From Actinomycetaceae bacterium (GTDB lineage Bacteria > Actinomycetota > Actinomycetes > Actinomycetales > Actinomycetaceae): a stretch of 64,000 nucleotides of DNA. The notes below the pieces were generated by a model. The model had not been told where the DNA came from, made no database searches, and saw only the letters and a program-made list of their open reading frames with translations. The position numbers were made by a program, and so were the translations under genes. How positions within the stretch are numbered: the first letter of the stretch is position 1; each line of letters opens with the position of its first letter. The stretch lies in assembly GCA_030530685.1 (NCBI GenBank), contig JAUMUM010000008.1:29337-93336 (forward strand). The letters run 5' to 3'. Below, piece after piece: positions 52,303-61,500 of the stretch.

Positions 52303-52779
52303 CTAGGCGTCCTCCTCGCGCGCCCAGTGGCCGGAGCGGCCGCCGGACTTGGCGGTGACCTGCGCGCGGGCGATGACTGCGGAGCGGTCGATGCCCTTGA
52401 CCATGTCGACGACGGCGAGCCCAGCCACAGTGACGGCCGTCAGCGCCTCCATCTCCACCCCCGTGCGGTCGGCCGCGCGAACCGTCGCCGCGATGGCGAC
52501 GTGGTCGTCCATCAGCGCGACGTCGACCTCGCAGCCATGCACGCCGACCACGTGCGCCAGCGGCAGGAGCTCGGGCGTGCGCTTGGCGGCCTGAATGCCG
52601 GCAATGCGCGCGACAGCCAGCACGTCGCCCTTGGGCGCGCTGCCCTCTCGCAGGGCCTGCAGCACCTCGGGCGAGCACTCCACGCGGGCGCTCGCGCTTG
52701 CTTCGCGAACCGTCGGCGTCTTGGCGGTCACGTCCACCATGTGCGCCGACCCGTCGCCGCGAAGATGTGTGAAATCCAT
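52303..52779 (-). CDS. moaC: Cyclic pyranopterin monophosphate synthase MoaC
   Basis: MoaC forms cyclic pyranopterin monophosphate, an early step of molybdenum cofactor synthesis. MVDVTAKTPTVREASASA, KGDVLAVARIAGIQAAKRT, the conserved LPLAH, and TGVEMEALTAVTVAGLAVVD with MVKGID are diagnostic. There are 158 residues; GGAGG precedes the ATG. It is the last gene of the minus-strand moa group, 13 bases after moeA. moaA is not in the window. Confidence 0.95.
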   Translation of the reverse strand: MDFTHLRGDGSAHMVDVTAKTPTVREASASARVECSPEVLQALREGSAPKGDVLAVARIAGIQAAKRTPELLPLAHVVGVHGCEVDVALMDDHVAIAATVRAADRTGVEMEALTAVTVAGLAVVDMVKGIDRSAVIARAQVTAKSGGRSGHWAREEDA

Positions 52780-52792
52780 GGGACCTCCGAAT

Positions 52793-54031
52793 TCAGGGAC
52801 GGTGGACTAAAGGGCTGGTCGGGATGAAATCGAGGGCATCGCCGGTGTCCACCCGCGTCACCTCGGGAGGGACGACGCCGAGCCCGTCCGCCCGGGGGAG
52901 CGAGGCGACGAGGTGGGATCCGGATCCGAAGACGTGGACGGGCCGGGCCGTCTGGCCGTCGAGCGATACCGGAATGAACTGGGTCTTGCCCGCCGGCGAG
53001 TCCCATGCCTGCCCCGCCCGGACGGTGCGGTGGCCCGCGTCGGCCGCTCGCCCCGCCATCGTGGCGATCAGCGGCGCGACGTGAACGTGAAAGCTGACGA
53101 AGACGCTGACGGGGTTGCCCGGCAGGCAGAGCGCCGGGACCGCCCGCCCGCCAATGAGGACCCTGCCGGCGCCCTGGGGGCCGCCGGGCTGCTGGGCGAC
53201 GCGATGGAAGCGCATGTCCGGCCCGGCCAGGGCCTGGCGCACGACCTCGTAGGCGCCCGCCGATATGCCTCCCGCCGTGATGAGCAGGTCGATCTCCGGC
53301 CAGGATTCCAGCGTGGCCAGCAGGTGCGTCGGATCGTCGTTGGTGCGCGAGCGGGCGGCCACGACGGCCCCGGCCTCGCTCACGAGGCCGGACAGGAGCA
53401 GCGCGTTGGAATCCGGTATCTGGCCGCGCGAAAGCGCTCCTGAGGGCGCGGCGAGCTCGGCGCCGGTCGTGACGATGCCGACGCGCGGGCGCCGGTGCAC
53501 GCGGACCTCGCTGTGCCCGGTGGCCGCTGCGGCCGAGAGCGCGGCCCCATCCAGGACTCGCCCCGCCGAAAGGATCCTGGCACCCGGTTTGACGTCCTCG
53601 CCACGGCGGCGGATGTTCGCGCCGCGGGGCGGGGCCTGGCCGACCGTCACGGTGGCGGGGGCCTCGGCGACGCCGGGCTCGTGGTCCGTCTCCTCGACCT
53701 TGACGACGGTGTCGGCGCCGTCGGGGATGCGCGCTCCCGTCATGATGCGTGCCGCCTGCCCGGCGCCAATGCCGTGCGGGGCGGGATCGCCCGCGGCAAT
53801 GTCGGCGACGACGGTCAGCGTTGCGGGCAGCTCGGCCAGGTCTGCGAGGCGGAGAGCGAAGCCATCCATGGCGGAATTGGTGAAGGGCGGCACGGGCAGG
53901 TGCGCGACGAGGTCCTCGGCCAGGACGGTCCCGTGAGCCTCGTCGAGCGTGAGCGTGACAGCCGGCAACCTGCCTACCAGCGAGGACACGAGGTCCCGGT
54001 GCTCGCCGGGCGTCAGGGGGAGATCGGGCAT
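52793..54031 (-). CDS. moeA: Molybdopterin molybdenumtransferase MoeA
   Basis: MoeA inserts molybdate into adenylated molybdopterin. PPFTNSAMDGFALRLADL, GQAARIMTGARIPDGADTVV, the MPT-binding domain with VGIVTTGAEL, PDSNALLLSGL, LLITAGGISAGAYEVV and CLPGNPVSVFVSFHV are typical. ATG 54031 after AGGAG gives 412 residues; the open frame upstream runs through moaE. It lies between moaE and moaC. Confidence 0.95.
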   Translation of the reverse strand: MPDLPLTPGEHRDLVSSLVGRLPAVTLTLDEAHGTVLAEDLVAHLPVPPFTNSAMDGFALRLADLAELPATLTVVADIAAGDPAPHGIGAGQAARIMTGARIPDGADTVVKVEETDHEPGVAEAPATVTVGQAPPRGANIRRRGEDVKPGARILSAGRVLDGAALSAAAATGHSEVRVHRRPRVGIVTTGAELAAPSGALSRGQIPDSNALLLSGLVSEAGAVVAARSRTNDDPTHLLATLESWPEIDLLITAGGISAGAYEVVRQALAGPDMRFHRVAQQPGGPQGAGRVLIGGRAVPALCLPGNPVSVFVSFHVHVAPLIATMAGRAADAGHRTVRAGQAWDSPAGKTQFIPVSLDGQTARPVHVFGSGSHLVASLPRADGLGVVPPEVTRVDTGDALDFIPTSPLVHRP

Positions 54032-54041
54032 CGTGCTCCTC

Positions 54042-54485
54042 TCACTCTCGAAAGGCGGCCGGGCGCCTGAGCCCCGACCACTCGTGGGTGCCATCGGCGA
54101 ATTCCTGCCGCTTCCACACGGGCAGCCTGGCCTTGACCTCGTCGACGAGCGCCTGGGTGGCGGCGAAGGCCTCGCCGCGGTGCTCGGCCGCCACGGCAAC
54201 GACCATGATGATCTCGCCAACCTCCAGGCGCCCGTAGCGGTGCCACGCCTCGACGTGATGCACTCCCTGGCGCAGGGTCAGCGCCTCGGCGATCTCGCGC
54301 AGGATGTCCGGGGCGCTGGGATGCACCGTGTAATCGAGGGCCACCACGGGCGAGTCGTCGCTGCGGCCGCGCACGACGCCCTGGAACATGGCGACGGCCC
54401 CGCAGCGCTCGTCCTGGGCGGCGGCGTAGATGGCCGCAGGGTCGAGCGGGCGGGACACGATGCCGGAATGGACGACGTCGGGCAT
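54042..54485 (-). CDS. moaE: Molybdopterin synthase catalytic subunit MoaE
   Basis: MoaE uses the MoaD thiocarboxylate to convert cyclic pyranopterin monophosphate to molybdopterin. AVAMFQGVVRGRSDD, LDYTVHPSAPDILREIAEA, WHRYGRLEVGEIIMVVAVAAEHRGEAF and the active-site KARLPVWKRQEF are diagnostic. There are 147 residues. The ATG directly follows the stop of the MoaD-fusion gene (TGAATG), and that gene's last codons GGA GGG are its Shine-Dalgarno sequence. Confidence 0.95.
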   Translation of the reverse strand: MPDVVHSGIVSRPLDPAAIYAAAQDERCGAVAMFQGVVRGRSDDSPVVALDYTVHPSAPDILREIAEALTLRQGVHHVEAWHRYGRLEVGEIIMVVAVAAEHRGEAFAATQALVDEVKARLPVWKRQEFADGTHEWSGLRRPAAFRE

Positions 54486-55475
54486 TCACCCTCCTGAAAA
54501 CGGCGGCAGCACCTCGATCTCGGCGCCGGCGGAAAGAGCGGTCTGGCCGTCGGCGGCGCGGCTGTCGACGGTGAAACTGGAGACCTCGAATACCTCGGTC
54601 AGCGGCGGCCGGCTCCGGGCGAGACCGCCCAGGAGGTCGGCGAGTGTCGGCGGCGTCTCGGCGGCCGGTATGCGGAGCACGGGCACTCCCGCGGCTTCTT
54701 CGGCGCCACCGAAGAAGCGCACCGTCGTCGGTGGCGCCGCGGCGACCCCATCCCGTTCGCTCAGGCGCACCGTGACCCTGACCGGGTCGTCCGGGTCGGG
54801 AATGTAGGCGACGGACGCCAGCCCCGCCGCCGTCCGGTCGAGGATGCGCTCGACCACCCCGCGGCGCAGCGCGAGCGCCAGCGGGTCCGGGGCGTCGGGA
54901 TCGGTGTACGGGCAGGCGCCGAGCACGAGCGACGTCGGCTCGTGTGGGTGCGGCGCTGCCGCGAAACCCATGGCGGTGAGGAAGAGCCGGATCTTGTCCA
55001 TGTGATTGACGAGCAGGAAGCCCGGGCTCGGCTGCTTGGCATACCTCGTGTGATCGGGAACGTGCCCTTTGCTCAAGGCCTCGTCGCCCCACCGCCGGCC
55101 GATGTCGTAGGCCGCTTCCTCGGGGTCGGCTGAGGTGTCTCGAAGCCATGAGAATATGGCCTGGGTGGCCTGCCCGAGCATTTGCGCGCCGAAGGCCGGG
55201 TCGGTCGGCGTGTAGGTGAGGTAGCCGTGCGCCGGCCGCCCGCGGCCCTGGGCGGGCAGCTGTTCGCGCACGACGATGCCCAGGGAGCAGAGCGCCTCCA
55301 GGGTTTCGCGCACGGATGAAACGTGCAGGCCGCTCTCTTCGGCCAGCTCGGTGACCGTCACGGGCGACGAGTGCTGGGAGATCTGCCGCAGCAGCGCGTG
55401 CTGCGCATTGGTCAGCGAGGCAATGGTCGTGAGAACGGCGCCGAGATCCCGCGGTTGGTCTTGCCGCGCCACCAT
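54486..55475 (-). CDS. Winged-helix regulator fused to a C-terminal MoaD domain
   Basis: A two-part protein of 329 residues. Residues about 20-90 are a winged helix (QHALLRQISQ, VTVTELAEESGLHVSSVRET, then a GRGRPAHGYLTYTP wing), as in ArsR/MarR-like regulators. Residues 95-245 are an effector-type domain including LGACPYTDPDAPDPLALALR. Residues 250-329 are a MoaD/ThiS beta-grasp: VRFFGGAEEAAGVP at the start, SAGAEIEVLPPFSGG at the end, with the terminal Gly-Gly needed for thiocarboxylation. As no other moaD is near and moaE follows directly, this is probably the working MoaD. The ATG has GGAGG six bases upstream; TACAAT at 55516-55511 is a likely -10. It may regulate the moa and nar genes. 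Confidence 0.85.
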   Translation of the reverse strand: MVARQDQPRDLGAVLTTIASLTNAQHALLRQISQHSSPVTVTELAEESGLHVSSVRETLEALCSLGIVVREQLPAQGRGRPAHGYLTYTPTDPAFGAQMLGQATQAIFSWLRDTSADPEEAAYDIGRRWGDEALSKGHVPDHTRYAKQPSPGFLLVNHMDKIRLFLTAMGFAAAPHPHEPTSLVLGACPYTDPDAPDPLALALRRGVVERILDRTAAGLASVAYIPDPDDPVRVTVRLSERDGVAAAPPTTVRFFGGAEEAAGVPVLRIPAAETPPTLADLLGGLARSRPPLTEVFEVSSFTVDSRAADGQTALSAGAEIEVLPPFSGG

Positions 55476-55510
55476 GGATGCCCTCCTCGCCTTCGCCTAA
55501 GCCCGTACCG

Positions 55511-55516
55511 ATTGTA
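55511..55516 (-). promoter_or_regulatory. -10 box for the moaD-fusion/moaE/moeA/moaC operon
   Basis: TACAAT on the minus strand, 35 bases before the fusion gene ATG. No good -35 is seen. It lies in the 105-base gap after narI, so the moa genes may have their own transcript besides read-through from nar. Confidence 0.4.
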
Positions 55517-55580
55517 CTTGCTCGGCGACGGCTGTCATCCCGGGCCTGAAGCGACCGAGTTCCGCTTCGACCGAAGGCCC

Positions 55581-56300
55581 TCACCATCCGCGAGGCTTGG
55601 CCGTGGGCCTTGCGGCGTCGCGCGAACGATAGACGATGTGCGGCCTCGTCACGTAGCCGACCGGGGCCGACACCGCGTGCACGAGCCTCGTGAAGGGCCA
55701 GACGCACAACAGCAGCATCCCCGCGACAATGTGCAACTTGAACGCGAGCGGGACGTCGGCCATGAGTTCCGGCCGGGGATTGAAGCTCGGAATCGAACGG
55801 AACCACACGGATATCGTCTCGCGGTAGTCGTAGCCGTCGCGGCCGCCGAACACCTGGGAGGAGACGGTCGCCACCGTGCCCAGCGCGATGGGCACGCTCA
55901 GCAGGACGTAGGTGACGATGTCCATGCGGCTCGTCGCCAAGCGCACCGAGCGCACCTTGAAGCGGCGCCAGATCAGGCCGCACAGGCCGACGATCGTCGC
56001 AGCCGCCGCCAGGGTGCCGAGCCCGGTCGCCCCCAGGTGGTACACGTGCTGGGAGACGCCGACCGCCTCGGTCCACGACTTCGGCACGGCCAGGCCGACG
56101 ACGTGCCCCGCGGCCACGCACAGGATACCGATGTGGAACAGGGGAGAGGACCACCGCAGGATGCGGTTCTCGTTCCACTGCGACGAGCGGCTCGTCCACC
56201 CGAACTGGTCGGTGCGGTAGCGCCACACGAGACCGATGACCATGATCGCGAGAGAAAGATACGGGAGGGCGACCCAGAGGAAGGTTTCCAGAGGTGACAT
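55581..56300 (-). CDS. narI: Respiratory nitrate reductase gamma subunit (cytochrome b)
   Basis: NarI anchors NarGH and passes menaquinol electrons through two b hemes. The protein (239 residues) has five membrane segments; the heme ligand histidines are expected in LFHIGILCVAAGHVVG and FKLHIVAGMLL, with LVHAVSAPVGYVTRPHIVYR at the end. ATG 56300 after AAAGGTGAG is chosen; the longer open frame is not supported. Last gene of narKGHJI. Confidence 0.95.
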   Translation of the reverse strand: MSPLETFLWVALPYLSLAIMVIGLVWRYRTDQFGWTSRSSQWNENRILRWSSPLFHIGILCVAAGHVVGLAVPKSWTEAVGVSQHVYHLGATGLGTLAAAATIVGLCGLIWRRFKVRSVRLATSRMDIVTYVLLSVPIALGTVATVSSQVFGGRDGYDYRETISVWFRSIPSFNPRPELMADVPLAFKLHIVAGMLLLCVWPFTRLVHAVSAPVGYVTRPHIVYRSRDAARPTAKPRGW

Positions 56301-56305
56301 CGTGC

Positions 56306-56980
56306 TCACCTTTCCGAGACGGGGAACGGGGTTGCGGTCAGATCGCCGACACCGACGAGCTCGGTGGGAGGGCCCTGGGCAACGAGCCTGCGATAGCCCT
56401 CGATCACCGCCTCGTCGGGCTGAGGCAGCGTGAGAGTCAGGGCCTGGAGCAGGCCGGCGTAGGGCGAGTTCGCGCTCAGCAGGGCCGAGCGCAGGACCTC
56501 CAGCCCCTGGCGGTTGGCGGTCAGCAGGTCCCGGCCGACGCCCTGTTCGTCCAGGGCGCAAAACTCCAGGACCACGGGCAGGTAGTCGGGTAGCTCGTCG
56601 CGAGCCGACTCGAATCCGCAGGAGGCCATGACGTGCCTGAACGTGAGGATGGCGTTGCCGCGGTCGCGGGTGTCTCCGTGCGAGTAGTAGGTCAGGTACA
56701 GGGCGCATCGCCGACGCTGGTCGAAGGTCTCGACGTAGTGCTCCTGGAGGCGGCGCAGGCCCAGCCCTTCGGCGGAATCGCAGAAGTCTGCCAGGTGCCC
56801 GGCCACCTCGTCCGGAAGCGAGCCGAGCTCGGCGCGAACGGCGTCGATCTGCTCGGCCGTCTCCCCGTCCGGATAGTCCAGCAGAAGCGAGCAGGCCATC
56901 CACGTTACGCTTTGCTGGAGCGGCGTCGAGGCGACCTGGCGAGTGGTGGGCATGCGGGGGATGCCGATGAAGGTGCTCAT
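56306..56980 (-). CDS. narJ: Nitrate reductase assembly chaperone
   Basis: NarJ is a cytoplasmic chaperone for Mo-cofactor insertion into NarG and is not part of the final enzyme. The helical 224-residue protein has the family segments SLLLDYPD, HYVETFDQRRRCALYLTYYS, DTRDRGNAIL and DELPDYLPVVLEF. Its ATG overlaps the narH stop (ATGA). Confidence 0.93.
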   Translation of the reverse strand: MSTFIGIPRMPTTRQVASTPLQQSVTWMACSLLLDYPDGETAEQIDAVRAELGSLPDEVAGHLADFCDSAEGLGLRRLQEHYVETFDQRRRCALYLTYYSHGDTRDRGNAILTFRHVMASCGFESARDELPDYLPVVLEFCALDEQGVGRDLLTANRQGLEVLRSALLSANSPYAGLLQALTLTLPQPDEAVIEGYRRLVAQGPPTELVGVGDLTATPFPVSER

Positions 56981-58509
56981 CGGACGACCTCGAGGGGGAG
57001 CATGCGTCGGCCGCCGGAGGCCGGGCCGGTCGCGGACCGCGCCCCGTGGAAGGCCTGCACGTCATAGGCGACGGGGCAGCCCTCCAACTCGGACATGCCG
57101 CGCGGAAGCTCGGTCTGCGCCGTGGGCACGACGTAGCGGTCGTCGTACTTGGCGATGGCCAGCAGGCGGTACATCTTCTCGATCGCGTGCCCGTCCATGC
57201 CGACCGACGCCGCGATCTGCTCGTTGCCCGGCGAGCCGTTGTAGACATCGCGCATGTAGGAGCGCATGGCCGCCAGGCGGCGCAGCGCGAGTTCCACCGG
57301 CGCCGTGTCCCCGGCCGAAAACAGCCCGGCCAGGTACTGAAGCGGGATGCGCATCTGCGAGATCGCCGACAGCAGCACGCGGTGATCCTCGCCGTCGCTG
57401 CCCGATGCCGTAACGGCGTCGACGACGGGGCTCAGGGGTGGCACGTACCAGACCATCGGCAGCGTGCGGAACTCCGGGTGGAGGGGCAGCGCCACCCCGT
57501 ACGTGCTGATCAGGTGCCAGATGGGCGAGGCCTGCGCCGCGAGGATCCACGAGTGCGGCACGCCGCCCGCGCGCGCCGCCTCGACGACGTCCGGGTCGTT
57601 CGGGTCGAGCAGGATCTCGCGCTGCGCGGCGTACAGGTCGCGCTCGTCGGCTTGCGACGCCGCCCACGTGACGCGGTCGGCGTCGTACAGCAGGACGCCG
57701 AGGTAGCGCAGCCGCCCCACGCACGTCTCCGAGCAGACCGTTGGCTGGCCGGCCTCCAGACGCGGGTAGCACAGCGTGCACTTTTCCGCCTTGCCCGTCG
57801 AGTGATTGAAGTAGACCTTCTTATAGGGGCAGGCGGAGACGCACATGCGCCAGCCGCGGCAGGCGTTCTGGTCGACGAGCACGATGCCGTCCTCGGTGCG
57901 CTTGTACATGGCGCCGGAGGGGCAGGCGGACACGCACGTCGGGTTGAGGCAGTGTTCGCAGATGCGCGGCAGGTAGAACATGAAGGAGTCTTCGATGGTC
58001 TTGGCCACGTCGAGGTTCATCTGGGTCAGGACCGGGTCGTCGTCGACGATCTCCATGGAGCCGGCGAGGTTGTCGTCCCAGTTCGGACCCCACGAGATGG
58101 TGTCCATGTGCTCGCCCGTGATGGTCGACTTGGCGCGGGCCACGGGGATGTTGCGCGAGCCGGCGGGCGTCGAGAGCAGGCGGTCGTACTCGTAGGTCCA
58201 CGGCTCGTAGTAGTCGTCCATCTGCGGCATCGCCCCATTGGAGAAGATCTTGGCCAGCGACGCCGCGCGCCCGCCCTGGCGGGGGACGAGCTTGCCCGAT
58301 CGCGTGCGCTTCCAGCCGCCCTTCCACCTGTCCTGGTCCTCCCACGTCTGCGGATAACCGACGCCCGGCCGGGTCTCGACATTGTTGAACCACATGTATT
58401 CAGTTCCCTCGCGGTTGGTCCACGCCTGCTTGCACGTGACCGAGCACGTGTGGCAGCCGATGCACTTGTCGAGGTTCATCACCATCGCGATCTGCGCCAT
58501 GACCTTCAT
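56977..58509 (-). CDS. narH: Respiratory nitrate reductase beta subunit
   Basis: Electron-transfer subunit with four iron-sulfur clusters. Cysteine groups are CIGCHTCSVTCKQ, CEHCLNPTCVSACPSG, CRGWRMCVSACPYKK (the Trp-containing group of the 3Fe-4S cluster) and CTLCYPRLEAGQPTVCSETC. There are 510 residues from ATG 58509, sharing one base with the narG stop. The subunit sits between NarG and NarI on the cytoplasmic side of the membrane. Confidence 0.96.
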   Translation of the reverse strand: MKVMAQIAMVMNLDKCIGCHTCSVTCKQAWTNREGTEYMWFNNVETRPGVGYPQTWEDQDRWKGGWKRTRSGKLVPRQGGRAASLAKIFSNGAMPQMDDYYEPWTYEYDRLLSTPAGSRNIPVARAKSTITGEHMDTISWGPNWDDNLAGSMEIVDDDPVLTQMNLDVAKTIEDSFMFYLPRICEHCLNPTCVSACPSGAMYKRTEDGIVLVDQNACRGWRMCVSACPYKKVYFNHSTGKAEKCTLCYPRLEAGQPTVCSETCVGRLRYLGVLLYDADRVTWAASQADERDLYAAQREILLDPNDPDVVEAARAGGVPHSWILAAQASPIWHLISTYGVALPLHPEFRTLPMVWYVPPLSPVVDAVTASGSDGEDHRVLLSAISQMRIPLQYLAGLFSAGDTAPVELALRRLAAMRSYMRDVYNGSPGNEQIAASVGMDGHAIEKMYRLLAIAKYDDRYVVPTAQTELPRGMSELEGCPVAYDVQAFHGARSATGPASGGRRMLPLEVVR

Positions 58510-61500
58510 CAGAACTGCACCTCCTGATTGCGACGCCGGATCTTGGTGACCTCGTCGCGCTGGTTGCCGGTGGGGCCGTAGTAGTTGAACGCGTAGGACA
58601 GCTGGGCGTAGCCGCCAATGAGATGGGTTGGCTTGATCGCTATGCGAGTGAGCGAATTGTGGGTGCCTCCCCGCTTGCCGGATCGCTCGTTGAGCGGGGT
58701 GTTCATCGTGCGCTCCTGGGCGTGGTGCATGTACACCGTGCCCTCTGGCATGCGATGGGAGACGACGGCGCGGGCCGTGACGATGCCGTTGCGGTTGTAC
58801 GCCTCCACCCACTCGTTGTCGCGCACGCCGATCTTTTGCGCATCGGCCGGGCTCATCCAGATCGTCTGGCCGCCGCGGCCCAGCGTGAGCATGTGCTGGT
58901 TGTCGTAGAACTGCGAGTGGATAGCCCACTTGTTGTGCGGGGTCAGGTAGCGCACCGACACCTCGGCCGTGCCCTCGGGCGAGGTGCCGACCTCGCCGAG
59001 AGGGTCCTCGCCGTGCAGGTGCACGAGGTCCAGGGGCGGCCTGAACAGCGGCAGCGCCTCACCCATGTCGATCATCCAGTCGTGGTCAATGTAGAACTGC
59101 GGCCGGCCCGTCAGCGTGTGCCACGGCTTGTCGCGTTCGACGTTGACGACGAAGGCCGAGTAGCGGCGCCCGCCGTGCTCGGAGCCCGACCACTCGGGCG
59201 AGGTGACGACCGAGCGCGGCTGGATGCGCGTATCGGCAAAGCTGATGCGCTTGGCCTCGTCACCTTGGGCCAGGTCGGCCAGCCTCGTGCCCGTGCGCTT
59301 TTCCAGGGTCTGGAATCCCTGGTGGGCCAGGTGGCCGTTGGTCGTCCCCGACAGCTGGAGGACCGCGTCGGCCGCCTTGATATCCGTGTCGACGAGCGGA
59401 CGACCCGCACCCGGACCGAACTCGGTGCCCGCAATGCCGTTCAGTCGGCCGAGGAAGGCGACCTCCTCGTCCGGTTTGAACATGATGCCCTTCGAGGGCA
59501 TGCCGACCGCCTCGACGATGGGGCCGAGGGTGTCGAACTTGTGCCCGATCTGCGTGTAGTCGCGCTCGATGCCGATGATCTTGGGCATTGTCACGCCGGC
59601 GATCCACGGGTTGTCGTCGGGAACGACGCCGCCGGGCGCGGCCAACTCGTCCGGGGTATCGTGCGTCAGCGGCGCGGCGAGCGCGTCCGTCTGCGTGCCC
59701 AGATGCGTGGCCGCCATATCCGAGACGAGGTAGGCCAGCGTCTGGAAGATCTCGAAGTCCGTGCGAGCCTCCCAGGCCGGGTCGACGGCCGCGTTGAAGG
59801 AGTGGATGAAGGGGTGCATGTCCGTCGAGGACAGGTCGTGCTTTTCGTACCACGTCGCTGCCGGAAGGACGACGTCGGAGTGTAGGGTTGTCGACGTGTT
59901 ACGGAAATCCGCCGTCCACATGAGGTCGAGCTTGCCCCTCGGGGCCTGGGTGCGCCACGTCATCGTCTTGGGACGGCGCTCCTTGGGCAGTTCGCTTGCG
60001 CTGACGTCATTGCTCGCGCCGAGCAGGTGGCGCAGGAAGAACTCCGTGCCCTTGGCGGAGGAGCCGAGCAGGTTGGTGCGCCAGTTGGCGAGGATGCGGG
60101 GCAGGTTCTCCTCGGCGTCGGGATCCTCGGAGGCGAAGTGCAGGCGCCCGGCCTTGAGCTCCGCGGCCACGTACTCCGCGGGGGTCACGCCGGCCTCGGC
60201 CGCCTGCCGGCCGAGGACCAGGGGCGAGCGGTCGAAGGTCGGATAGCTCGGAGTCCATCCGCGCTGGGCGGATTCGACCAGGCAGTCCGCGGTCGTCTTC
60301 CCGGCGAGCCTGCCCGCGCCCAACGGGCTGCTCATCGCCTCGGCCCGGGCGCCGTCGTAGCGCCACTGGTCCGTGGCAAGGTAGTACCAGCCCGTCGAGA
60401 TCATCTGGCGGGCCGGGCGCTGCCAGTCCAGGGCGAAGGTGTAATTGGCCCAGCCCGTTATCGGGCGCACCTTCTCCTGCCCGACGTAGTGGGCCCAGCC
60501 GCCGCCATTGACGCCCTGCGTGGCGCACATCGTCGTCAGCGCGAGGAACGTCCTGTAGATCTCGTCGGCGTGGAAGTAGTGGTTGGTGCCCGCACCCATG
60601 AGGATCATGGAACGGCCGCCCGATTCGATCGCGTTGACGGCGAACTCGCGGGCAATCTTGATGGCCGCGCCGGCGGGCACGCCCGTGTGCTCGGCCTGCC
60701 ATGCGGGGGTCGACGGCGTCGAGGCGTCGTCGTAGCCGGTGGGCCACTGGCCCGGCAGTCCCGGGCGGGGCACGGCGTACTGAGCCAGGAGCAGGTCGAA
60801 GACCGTTGTCACGAGGTGATCGCCCACGCGCCGCGCCGGAACGCCGCGAAGGACGACGCCGGCCCCGATCGACGACTGCCCGGCCTGCGCGGGTAGGTCG
60901 AAGCGCGGCATCGCCACCTCGACGCCCTCCCAGCCGTCGGTGTCCATGACCGACATGACCGGGTCGACGCCCTCCAGGCTGAGATTCCAGTGGCCGGCGC
61001 CCTCCTCGCCGAAGTGGTCGGCCAGCGTGCCTCCCGGATCCCTGACGGCCCCGTCGGCCTCCATGACCAGCGGGCGGAAGGCGTTATTTTCGCTGCGCTG
61101 AGTGATGCCGGCCGGCAGGAGGTCGGCCGTGAGGAATTTGCCGGGAACGCGCGCACCCTGCGACGCCTTGGTCGGCGCGTCGAGCCGAACGAGGAACGGT
61201 GAATCGGAGTAGCGGCGCATGTACTCAAGAAAGAACTGCTCGCGCTTTTCCACATGGAATTCCTTGAGGATCACGTGGCCCATCGCCTGGGCGAGTGCCC
61301 CATCCGTGCCCGGGTGCACGCGCAGCCAGTCGTCGGCGAACTTCGTGTTGTCGGCGAAGTCGGGCGAGACCACCACGACCTTCTGTCCGTGATAGCGGGC
61401 CTCAGCCATGAAGTGGGCGTCGGGTGTGCGCGTCAGGGGAACGTTCGAACCCCACATGATGAGGTACTGCGAGTTGAACCAGTCACCCGACTCGGGTACG

